NCBI GenBank assembly: GCA_017961385.1
Contig: JAGCXJ010000014.1
Coordinates: forward strand, 1-7,415
From: Lachnospiraceae bacterium
Lineage (GTDB): Bacteria > Bacillota > Clostridia > Lachnospirales > Lachnospiraceae
DNA: 7,415 nucleotides
Direction of reading: 5' to 3'
The notes beneath the pieces are model-generated. The model was not told where the DNA came from and made no database searches. It saw only the letters and a program-made list of their open reading frames with translations. The position numbers were made by a program, and so were the translations under genes. Every line of letters begins with the position of its first letter. Position 1 is the stretch's first letter. This document shows positions 1 to 5,759 of this stretch, in pieces.

Positions 1-11
1 AAGGAAAATGA

Positions 12-34
12 TAAAAACCCCCCTAAATGGGAGG
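12..34 (-). terminator. Rho-independent terminator, minus strand
   Basis: Read on the minus strand, CCTCCC (34-29) pairs with GGGGGG (23-18) around an ATTTA loop, including one U-G wobble, and is followed at once by TTTTTAT (17-11). This is a short GC-rich stem with a U tract, as in an intrinsic terminator. On the plus strand the same stem has a C-A mismatch and no T tract, so the signal is directional. It is the first good terminator downstream of the cyclophilin gene, about 180 nt past its stop codon. Confidence 0.65.
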
Positions 35-63
35 ATGCCTAGTACACTTTGTGTACTAGGCAT
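35..63. repeat. Perfect 13-bp inverted repeat with 3-nt loop
   Basis: Positions 35-47 (ATGCCTAGTACAC) are perfectly complementary to 51-63, with a TTT/AAA loop. It directly abuts the minus-strand terminator, so a minus transcript would carry two stacked hairpins. Neither side has a proper T tract, so this hairpin alone is a poor terminator. It could be a transcript-stabilising 3' stem or part of a structured RNA. A dispersed palindromic repeat or a protein-binding site is also possible. Confidence 0.7.
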
Positions 64-155
64 TGTATTATGAAAAAGTTATTTATTTAACTGTTAACGT
101 CTGCTTCTATGGTTTTATTGTAAAGCAGACATTTGTCCAAATAATGTTATGTAAA

Positions 156-185
156 TTAACTTACGGTTAACTATTTGTTAACAAA
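156..185. repeat. Helically phased TTAAC repeats with a 12-bp palindrome
   Basis: TTAAC occurs at 156-160, 167-171 and 178-182, exactly 11 bp apart, about one DNA helical turn. The last copy is the centre of a perfect 12-bp palindrome, TTTGTTAACAAA (174-185). Two more copies lie at 87-91 and 94-98, and the full GTTAAC occurs at 93-98, 166-171 and 177-182. The pattern resembles a multi-copy protein-binding site, but the region is AT-rich and the repeat unit short, so chance is possible. No gene start lies next to it in the window. Confidence 0.35.
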
Positions 186-213
186 ATATGAACAACGTGC
201 TCCCACACATATC

Positions 214-735
214 TTACATGTGCTCAGGTTCGGGGTATTCCACTCCAAAAGTATCAACTGTCATCGATGCGATCTTCTGTTCCTCAAGCGGTCTGTCACT
301 CCAGTCTGTAGCAGTCTCGGCTATCCTGTTTACTACATCCATGCCCTCTGTGACCTTTCCGAAAGCCGCATAGCTGCCATCAAGATGAGGTGAAGTCTTA
401 TGCATTATAAAGAACTGCGAACCTGCTGAATCGGGATGCATAGCCCTTGCCATCGAGAGAACACCTTCCGTGTGCTTAAGATCGTTCTTAAAGCCGTTTT
501 GCGTAAATTCTCCCTTGATGTTGTAGCCGGGGCCTCCCATTCCCGTACCCTCCGGGCATCCGCCCTGTATCATAAAGCCTTTGATCACTCTGTGGAAAAT
601 AAGACCGTCATAGTACTTCTTGTTTATGAGGCTTATGAAATTGTTAACAGACTGCGGTGCTATATCGGGATAAAGCTCTGCCTTGATAACATCGCCGTTA
701 GTCATAGTGATCGTTACTATAGGATTCTGTGCCAT
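214..735 (-). CDS. ppiB: Cytosolic cyclophilin-type peptidyl-prolyl cis-trans isomerase
   Basis: This 173-residue protein is a single cyclophilin domain that catalyses cis-trans isomerisation of Xaa-Pro bonds, assisting protein folding. Active-site signatures are intact: FHRVIKGFMIQGG at 47-59 with the catalytic Arg49 and pocket residues Phe54, Met55 and Gln57; MARAMHPDSAGSQFFI at 95-110; and HLDGSYAAFGKV at 117-128. It has no signal peptide, lipobox or membrane segment, so it should be cytoplasmic. The start is ATG at 735, with GAAAGGA at 753-747, 11 nt upstream. It is transcribed alone, divergently from the acetyltransferase gene and away from the hprK operon. The symbol denotes the cytosolic cyclophilin class; the family is certain but the exact orthologue was not tested. 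Confidence 0.95.
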   Translation of the reverse strand: MAQNPIVTITMTNGDVIKAELYPDIAPQSVNNFISLINKKYYDGLIFHRVIKGFMIQGGCPEGTGMGGPGYNIKGEFTQNGFKNDLKHTEGVLSMARAMHPDSAGSQFFIMHKTSPHLDGSYAAFGKVTEGMDVVNRIAETATDWSDRPLEEQKIASMTVDTFGVEYPEPEHM

Positions 736-746
736 AGATTTTTATT

Positions 747-776
747 TCCTTTCGTCTTTAATTGATTTATTATAAT
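747..776. promoter_or_regulatory. Divergent promoter region with overlapping -10-like boxes
   Basis: The 83-bp spacer between the divergent cyclophilin and acetyltransferase starts is AT-rich. TATAAT occurs on the plus strand at 771-776 and on the minus strand at 774-769, so the two boxes overlap. They would place starts near 783 (plus) and 762 (minus), giving leaders of roughly 36 and 27 nt. The cyclophilin Shine-Dalgarno is GAAAGGA at 753-747 on the minus strand. I see no convincing -35 match at 16-18 bp on either side, so the promoter calls are tentative. Confidence 0.35.
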
Positions 777-818
777 AATAGATTTTAACCCATAAAAAAT
801 GAAATTGAAAGACAAACC

Positions 819-1673
819 ATGCGAACTAGGCTATTAAGAGCAATATATTATGTAACAATAGATCATTTTGTGACCATTCCAAACGAACTGACTGCGGATC
901 TTTCCTATCACGGGATAAAGATATATCAGGTTCCGTATCATTCAATAGACAGATTCCTTCCGCCAAAGAACCTTACGCCGCAGAGCACTCTGATACTCTG
1001 TGACGTGCCTGAACTGGCCCATGCATTTCTGAATGCGGATTATCCTGTCGTTGCCGTATATCATCGAGACAACAAGGATGCACATTTCAACGTAAGATAC
1101 GCTCTTGAGGATTTTGAGGAAGTCGACTGGCACTACTTTGTAAAATACTGGCAAAGATATGCAGGCATCCCCTGGCATGTGATGGATACGCAAAGATGCA
1201 AGATCAGGGAGATGTGCCCCGAGGATCTTAATGATCTGTATGATATGTACAAGGACAAGCGTATATGCCAGTATACCGAGGATCTATACGAAAACCGCAT
1301 GCATGAACTTGACTACATCAAGGACTATGTAAAGAACATGTATCATTTTTACGGTTTCGGTACATGGCTGATAGTTGACAGATTCACAAATAATCTCATA
1401 GGAAGAGTAGGATTCAATTACAGACCCGGATTTGATGATCCCGAACTGGGCTTTGTCATAGATCCGAAATACTGGAGAAAAGGATTTGCGTTTGAATGCT
1501 GTACAAAAGTCATTGACTACGGCAAGAATACACTAGGTTTCAAACGCATACATGCATTTGTAAGACTTGAGAATACTCCTTCGATCGCGCTTTTAAACAA
1601 GCTTGGTTTCAGAGAATGCGGAAGATATACGATCAATGACAATCTCCATGAAAGATGGGTTTTGGAAATGTAA
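819..1673 (+). CDS. GNAT-family N-acetyltransferase (RimJ/RimL-like) with an extra N-terminal domain
   Basis: This is a 284-residue protein in two parts. Residues about 124-284 form a GNAT domain of the RimJ/RimL (Acetyltransf_3) type. It begins with RCKIREM, has the beta-4 segment ELGFVIDPKYW (209-219), the acetyl-CoA pyrophosphate loop around RKGFA (220-224), and a C-terminal LENTPS...NKLGF segment (240-253). Residues 1-120 are not GNAT. They contain a hydrophobic strand STLILCDVP (56-64), a second strand YPVVAVYH (75-82) and a linker rich in acidic and aromatic residues, suggesting an alpha/beta domain, perhaps a degenerate HAD- or Rossmann-like half. No DxDxT motif is present. The substrate is unknown: a protein N-terminus, amino acid or small molecule are all possible. 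ATG at 819 is the only ATG after the upstream in-frame stop at 786; its Shine-Dalgarno (GAAAG, 807-811) is weak. Confidence 0.88.
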   Translation: MRTRLLRAIYYVTIDHFVTIPNELTADLSYHGIKIYQVPYHSIDRFLPPKNLTPQSTLILCDVPELAHAFLNADYPVVAVYHRDNKDAHFNVRYALEDFEEVDWHYFVKYWQRYAGIPWHVMDTQRCKIREMCPEDLNDLYDMYKDKRICQYTEDLYENRMHELDYIKDYVKNMYHFYGFGTWLIVDRFTNNLIGRVGFNYRPGFDDPELGFVIDPKYWRKGFAFECCTKVIDYGKNTLGFKRIHAFVRLENTPSIALLNKLGFRECGRYTINDNLHERWVLEM

Positions 1674-1700
1674 AAAAGGCAAGCAAACGCTTGCCTTTTT
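1673..1700. terminator. Bidirectional intrinsic terminator between convergent genes
   Basis: AAAAAGGCAAGC (1673-1684) pairs perfectly with GCTTGCCTTTTT (1689-1700) around an AAAC loop. Six A's at 1672-1677 give a U tract for minus-strand transcripts, and TTTTT at 1696-1700 serves the plus strand. It therefore ends both the acetyltransferase mRNA and the uvrC-to-HPr operon mRNA. The acetyltransferase TAA (1671-1673) runs into the base of the stem, and the HPr-family stop lies 13 nt away. Confidence 0.93.
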
Positions 1701-1713
1701 AATATCATTTATC

Positions 1714-1968
1714 TTATTTGCCGCTGAGGTAATTCTCAATACCGGTCAAAGCGTCATTTTCGTCAACACCGTCAACCACTACATTTACCTTTTCACCAAG
1801 ATCAAGTCCGAGACTCATCATGCCCATTATGCTTTTTGCATTGACTCTCTTATCACCTGTCTCAAGATAAACGGAACTGTCATACTGGCTTGCCACCTGT
1901 ACAAGCAGAGCTACGGGTCTGGCTTCAAGACCATTCTCCAACCTGATGGTAATTTCCTTATTGATCAT
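1714..1968 (-). CDS. Crh-like HPr-family protein, His15 replaced by Glu, Ser46 retained
   Basis: The 84-residue product fills the normal HPr length and fold. In classical HPr, His15 in GLHARPA accepts phosphate from enzyme I; here the segment reads GLEARPVA (13-20) with Glu15, encoded by GAA at 1926-1924. The regulatory site is intact: NAKSIMGMMSLG (43-54) has Ser46, the residue phosphorylated by HprK. By analogy with Bacillus Crh, which has Gln15, it should be regulatory only: P-Ser46 could act as a CcpA corepressor, while PTS phosphotransfer is not expected. The start is ATG at 1968 with AGAGGAG (1980-1974) 5 nt upstream; a TTG six codons earlier lacks this spacing. It is the last gene of the hprK operon, 27 nt after whiA. 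Databases probably call it HPr or ptsH. Confidence 0.9.
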   Translation of the reverse strand: MINKEITIRLENGLEARPVALLVQVASQYDSSVYLETGDKRVNAKSIMGMMSLGLDLGEKVNVVVDGVDENDALTGIENYLSGK

Positions 1969-1995
1969 AATATCTCCTCTCGTCAATAAAAAAAC

Positions 1996-2931
1996 TTAAT
2001 CTTCTCTAAGATCAGCTGCAATCTCACTCAGCTTTCTCAATCTGTGGTTCACGCCGCTCTTACCCACCGGCGGATCCAGTAACTCACCCAATTCCTGAAG
2101 CGTCGCATCCGGATACTCCAGTCTTACCTCTGCCATCTGACGTAAACTGTCTGCCAGTTTACTAAACCCATATACCTTCTGTATGAGGAGTATATCCTCT
2201 ACCTGTCTGTTTGCTGCACGTACAGTCTTGGCAATATTTGCCGTCTCACAGTTGACCTTGCGGTTTATCGAGTTGCTCATCTCCTTGAGTATCCTGAGAT
2301 TCTCAAACTCCATAAGTGAAACGTGCGCTTCGCATATGCCCAGAAAATCAACTATAGCGCTGCCTTCTTTTATATATACAACAAAATATTTCTTTCGGCA
2401 AATAGTTTTTGCTTCAATATCAAATGTTGTAAGTATCTGCGCTATCTGATCAGCTACCTCTTTGTTCTCGCAGACCATCTCAAGGTGATATCCCTTGCTC
2501 GGATCACTCATGGATCCTACGCATAAAAACACACCTCTCAGATATGCTCTTCTGCAGCATGAATTCTTAATAAGAGTCGGATCGACTGTCTTTCCGAATC
2601 CTGCAAATCCATGATCTCTGTCCGCAAGCTTAAGGCCCTTAAATATGTTCCAGACAGTATCGTTATCAGTAATGACTATCTCGTACTTAGCGTTTTTGCC
2701 GCCTTCCTTAACAGACACTTCATCTATATTATATGTTTTTTTCAACAAAGTAAAGCATTTTCTAAAAAGTGACTCTCTGTCAAACGTCACAACCAGTGCA
2801 TCTTTTGCGTCCTCTTCTCTTCTTAAGTGTCCGCACAGACTCAGTATAGCCGCAAGCTCAGCTATCTGACAGTGTCTTGCACTGTTTAAATGCTTAGCCA
2901 TCTCTTCTTTTACATCATATGAAAATGACAT
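1996..2931 (-). CDS. whiA: WhiA DNA-binding regulator
   Basis: This 311-residue protein matches the full length of the WhiA family, which couples a LAGLIDADG homing-endonuclease-like fold without nuclease function to a C-terminal helix-turn-helix. The N-terminal part includes RAYLRGVFLCVGSMSDP (128-144). A conserved stretch NCETANIAKT (227-236) leads to the C-terminal DNA-binding region (about 268-308) with TLQELGELLDPPVGKSG (277-293) and NHRLRKL. In actinobacteria WhiA activates sporulation and division genes; in Bacillus it is nucleoid-associated and affects division and chromosome segregation. The start ATG at 2931 lies 2 nt after the murB stop, with GGAGAG (2945-2940) inside the murB end, 8 nt upstream. 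The usual upstream partners rapZ and yvcK are missing here. Confidence 0.95.
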   Translation of the reverse strand: MSFSYDVKEEMAKHLNSARHCQIAELAAILSLCGHLRREEDAKDALVVTFDRESLFRKCFTLLKKTYNIDEVSVKEGGKNAKYEIVITDNDTVWNIFKGLKLADRDHGFAGFGKTVDPTLIKNSCCRRAYLRGVFLCVGSMSDPSKGYHLEMVCENKEVADQIAQILTTFDIEAKTICRKKYFVVYIKEGSAIVDFLGICEAHVSLMEFENLRILKEMSNSINRKVNCETANIAKTVRAANRQVEDILLIQKVYGFSKLADSLRQMAEVRLEYPDATLQELGELLDPPVGKSGVNHRLRKLSEIAADLRED

Positions 2932-2933
2932 AT

Positions 2934-3848
2934 TTAAAACTCTCCGAGGAATATCACTTCCGGTTCGAGCACAACTGAGTATGCTTCCTTTACCTTGGTT
3001 CTTACCTGGTTGATGAGTTCATACATATCCGCTGCCGTAGCCGAACCTGTATTGATCAGAAATCCCGCATGCTTTTCGCTGACCTGAGCTCCTCCGACAC
3101 TTAATCCCTTAAGACCTGCATCGGCAATGAGCTTTCCCGCATAATATCCCTGAGGTCTCTTAAAAGTAGAACCTGCCGAAGGATATTCAAGAGGCTGCTT
3201 GTCCCTGCGCTTTTTTGCCAGATCTCGCATGATACCCTCTATGACAAGCTTATCACCGCGATGAAGTCGAAATTCCGCCTGAAGGATGATATAACCCTCT
3301 TTCTTTGCCTTGGAATTTCTGTATTCAAACTCCATATCTGCGTTTGACAGATATATGACTTCTCCTGAAGGAGTAACTGCCTTTACCCTGTATGTGATCT
3401 GACGCATCTCTCCGCCGTATGCACCGGCATTCATTATGATGCCGCCGCCTACCGTACCGGGTATGCCGGATGCAAACTCCAGTCCAGTCAGATCGTTTTC
3501 CATTGCAAAGTGCGACAGTTTAGCCATAGTCGTACCTGCTTTTGCGACCACGATATCATCCAGCATACGAACACCGCTGTAAGCGGGACCGATCTCAATG
3601 ATGACACCTCGATATCCCGAATCTGAAACAAGGATATTGCTGCCGTTACCGAGAATGAAAAACGGTATCTGTCTGCTCTTTAGCAGTTCCAAAAGGCGCA
3701 GTATCTCATGTTCATTGATGATACTGACAAAAACATCCGCTTTGCCTCCGATCCTGAATGTCGTATGATCGCACATCGGCTCGTCTGTCAGAACATTCTG
3801 CTCAGTCACTATGCTTTTGATCTCTTCAATAATCGCGGGATCTATCAT
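2934..3848 (-). CDS. murB: UDP-N-acetylenolpyruvoylglucosamine reductase MurB
   Basis: MurB uses FAD and NADPH to reduce UDP-GlcNAc-enolpyruvate to UDP-MurNAc, the second committed cytoplasmic step of peptidoglycan synthesis. The 304-residue protein has the family FAD-binding motifs ILGNGSN (65-71) and GIPGTVGGG (128-136) followed by NAGAYGGE, the YRNS motif (176-179) with Arg177, the catalytic Ser227 in YPSAGSTFK (222-230), and the C-terminal LEPEVIFLGE carrying the catalytic Glu. Its length and SAGSTFK layout fit type II MurB, the compact Firmicute form. The ATG at 3848 overlaps the last base of the glucokinase TAA. Its own Shine-Dalgarno is weak, so translation is probably coupled to the upstream gene. 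All key residues are present. Confidence 0.97.
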   Translation of the reverse strand: MIDPAIIEEIKSIVTEQNVLTDEPMCDHTTFRIGGKADVFVSIINEHEILRLLELLKSRQIPFFILGNGSNILVSDSGYRGVIIEIGPAYSGVRMLDDIVVAKAGTTMAKLSHFAMENDLTGLEFASGIPGTVGGGIIMNAGAYGGEMRQITYRVKAVTPSGEVIYLSNADMEFEYRNSKAKKEGYIILQAEFRLHRGDKLVIEGIMRDLAKKRRDKQPLEYPSAGSTFKRPQGYYAGKLIADAGLKGLSVGGAQVSEKHAGFLINTGSATAADMYELINQVRTKVKEAYSVVLEPEVIFLGEF

Positions 3849-4783
3849 TAATCCAATACCAGTTTTGCTGCTCCGTATATACCTGCATCATTTCCCAATA
3901 CCGCAAGAGCAAACTTTGCATTCTTTGCTCCCGGGAATACATATTTTTCAAAATACGGCCTCATATAGTCTATCAGTACTTCTCCGGCTTTCGAAACTCC
4001 TCCGCCGATAACGAATATGTCAGGATTTACCACATTTGCAACTGCTGCCAGGCCTTTTCCCAAATACTCTCCGTAAACCTTGGCAACTTCTATCGCAAGT
4101 TCATCACCTTCCTTTACGGCATCCCAGATATCCTTGGCTGTTATCTCCTTATCTCTGAGCACGCTGGCCGTATCTGAAAAGGCAAGCTTCTTTTTGGCAA
4201 TACGTACAACTCCTGTTGCCGAAGCATACTGCTCAAGACATCCGTGTCCGCCGCATCCGCATGCCGCGGGTTCTTCATCCTCAAGATGAATATGACCTAT
4301 CTCTCCGCCTGCACCGGTTGAACCGCTCACTATCTTTCCGCCGATTATTATACCGCCGCCGACACCTGTTCCGAGTGTTACGGCTACCATGTTCTTGTAG
4401 CCTCTTCCGCCGCCTCTCCACATCTCTCCGAGAGCGGCAACATTGGCATCATTTCCTGCCATGACGGGAACTCTTAAAAGTTCACCCAGCTCCATTGCGA
4501 TATTTCTCTTTCCCCATCCGAGATTTGCTGCAAGAAGGACTGTACCGTCCTCTTTGACCGGTCCGGGAACACCTATTCCGACACCGACAACATCCATCCT
4601 GTCAATTGAATTGGCTGACATTTTCTCTTTAATACTCTCGGCAATATCAGCAATGATATGATCTCCGTTATCTTCCTTGCGGGTCGGTATCTCCCACTTT
4701 TCCTTCACCTCTCCCTCGGGATCAAAGAGCCCGAGCTTAACGGTAGTACCCCCCACATCAACTCCGAAAACATATTTTTTCAT
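3848..4783 (-). CDS. glk: ROK-family glucokinase
   Basis: The protein phosphorylates glucose to glucose-6-phosphate with ATP. From ATG at 4783 it is 311 residues. The N-terminal phosphate-binding loop is FGVDVGGTT (6-14). NDAN (111-114) carries the catalytic Asp112. The ROK signature runs from LGTGVGGG to GAGGEIGH (147-154), and the structural zinc site is His154 with Cys165, Cys167 and Cys172 in CGCGGHGCLE (165-174). Motifs fit a sugar kinase rather than a ROK repressor, as there is no N-terminal helix-turn-helix. The ATG shares its A with the hprK TGA, and GAGAGGAAG lies upstream inside hprK. A TTG codon immediately before the ATG is an alternative start of little consequence. Glucose is the likeliest substrate from family and context; another hexose cannot be excluded. 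Confidence 0.93.
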   Translation of the reverse strand: MKKYVFGVDVGGTTVKLGLFDPEGEVKEKWEIPTRKEDNGDHIIADIAESIKEKMSANSIDRMDVVGVGIGVPGPVKEDGTVLLAANLGWGKRNIAMELGELLRVPVMAGNDANVAALGEMWRGGGRGYKNMVAVTLGTGVGGGIIIGGKIVSGSTGAGGEIGHIHLEDEEPAACGCGGHGCLEQYASATGVVRIAKKKLAFSDTASVLRDKEITAKDIWDAVKEGDELAIEVAKVYGEYLGKGLAAVANVVNPDIFVIGGGVSKAGEVLIDYMRPYFEKYVFPGAKNAKFALAVLGNDAGIYGAAKLVLD

Positions 4784-5721
4784 CAATCTTCTTCCTCTCG
4801 TCTCTTGGCCAGTGATTCCTGTACACGCTCATAAAGGACCTGAGCCGCATTGTAGCCCATCTTCTTCTGTCTGTGGTTGACCGCAGCAGCCTCGCATATG
4901 ATCGCAAGGTTACGACCCGGTCTTACAGGCAGGCTGTGACATACGACCTTGTTGCCAAGATATTCTATATATTCCTCTTCAAGTCCGAGACGGTCATATT
5001 CCTTGTCCTTATCCCAGTCCTCGAGCTTGATAACGAGGTCTATATTCTGAGTCTCCTTAACGCTGGACACACCAAACAATGTCTTTACATCGACAATACC
5101 GATACCTCTGAGTTCGATAAAGTGCTTTGTAACGGGAGGAGCCGTTCCGATAAGAGTCTCATCCGATACCTTTCTTATCTCGACAACATCATCCGTTACA
5201 AGACGGTGTCCTCTCTTTATCAGTTCAAGCGCAGCCTCGGATTTACCTATGCCGCTCTCGCCTGTAATAAGCAGTCCTTCACCGTAAACATCGACTAGAA
5301 CACCGTGTACGGTGATGCAGGGAGCAAGCTTGACGTTGAGCCATCTGATGATCTCTGCCGTAAATGCACTGGTCGCCTTCTTTGTCATAAGTAACGGAAC
5401 GCCCTTTTTGATCGCAACCTGCTTGAATTTCTCATCAGGAATGAGCTCTCTGCAGAAGATGATCGCAGGGATAGGATATGACAGAAGCTTGTCATATATA
5501 TCATCCTGTGTCTTTTCCTCCATGCTCTGCATGTATGAATATTCTACAAATCCTATGATCTGTAGTCGTGTAGCTTCATAGTGTTCAAAGTATCCTGCCA
5601 TCTGAAGAGCAGGTCTGTTGATATCCGGCTGAGTAATCTTGGTCTTGCTGATATCTATCTCAGGCGTAAGATTCTCAAGCTTCATTCTTTCAATGATCTC
5701 ACTTAGTTTTACACTTGCCAT
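4783..5721 (-). CDS. hprK: HPr kinase/phosphorylase
   Basis: HprK is the bifunctional sensor of Gram-positive carbon catabolite repression: it phosphorylates Ser46 of HPr and Crh with ATP or pyrophosphate and removes that phosphate when inorganic phosphate is high. From ATG at 5721 the product is 312 residues. The N-terminal domain ends near residue 130. The kinase domain has VHGV with His139, the Walker A loop GESGIGKS (154-161), RLVTDDVVEI with catalytic Asp177/Asp178, the HprK signature ELRGIGIVDV (203-212) and PVRPGRN (255-261). The start is set by AGGAG (5733-5729), 7 nt before the ATG. A GTG 12 codons upstream would add residues not typical of the family. It lies 38 nt after uvrC and in the same operon as its likely substrate. 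Confidence 0.97.
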   Translation of the reverse strand: MASVKLSEIIERMKLENLTPEIDISKTKITQPDINRPALQMAGYFEHYEATRLQIIGFVEYSYMQSMEEKTQDDIYDKLLSYPIPAIIFCRELIPDEKFKQVAIKKGVPLLMTKKATSAFTAEIIRWLNVKLAPCITVHGVLVDVYGEGLLITGESGIGKSEAALELIKRGHRLVTDDVVEIRKVSDETLIGTAPPVTKHFIELRGIGIVDVKTLFGVSSVKETQNIDLVIKLEDWDKDKEYDRLGLEEEYIEYLGNKVVCHSLPVRPGRNLAIICEAAAVNHRQKKMGYNAAQVLYERVQESLAKRREEED

Positions 5722-5728
5722 GCCAAAT

Positions 5729-5733
5729 CTCCT
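5729..5733 (-). promoter_or_regulatory. Ribosome binding site that decides the hprK start
   Basis: AGGAG on the minus strand, 7 nt before ATG at 5721. It selects this ATG over the in-frame GTG at 5757, which sits only 2 nt from the uvrC stop. Confidence 0.85.
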
Positions 5734-5759
5734 ACGTGATATTGTTTTTAGATTCACGT

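Larger units (their letters stand above)
12..133 (-). ncRNA. Candidate structured RNA or 3' UTR on the minus strand
   Basis: Three successive hairpins can form in a minus-strand transcript: 133-122 with 107-96 (12 pairs, two of them G-U, 14-nt loop), 63-51 with 47-35 (13 pairs), and the terminator stem 34-18 followed by U's. The two G-U pairs of the first stem and the one in the terminator would be A-C mismatches if the plus strand were transcribed, which favours minus-strand transcription. No ORF of more than a few codons lies on the minus strand here. It could be the 3' UTR of the cyclophilin mRNA or a separate small RNA. I do not recognise a known RNA family, and no strong promoter is visible. 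Confidence 0.3.

Noticed and set aside
35..63. The 13-bp hairpin as a plus-strand terminator for a gene left of the window
   Set aside because: The following sequence is TGTATTATGAAA, with no T tract, so it is a weak candidate.
8..73. A 21-codon plus-strand ORF starting at ATG 8, preceded by AAGG
   Set aside because: It runs straight through the minus-strand terminator and the 13-bp inverted repeat, the spacing to AAGG is too short, and the peptide has no recognisable features.
436..765. Plus-strand ORFs opposite the cyclophilin gene and others opposite the operon genes
   Set aside because: They lie antisense to well-conserved genes, lack ribosome binding sites, and their translations are low-complexity or show no family motifs.
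1969..1986. TTG at 1986 as the start of the HPr-family gene
   Set aside because: It would translate through the AGAGGAG ribosome binding site. ATG 1968 places Glu at 15 and Ser at 46, exactly the HPr numbering.
5722..5757. GTG at 5757 as the hprK start
   Set aside because: It lies 2 nt from the uvrC stop with no proper ribosome binding site, while ATG 5721 has AGGAG at 7 nt and gives the normal family N-terminus.
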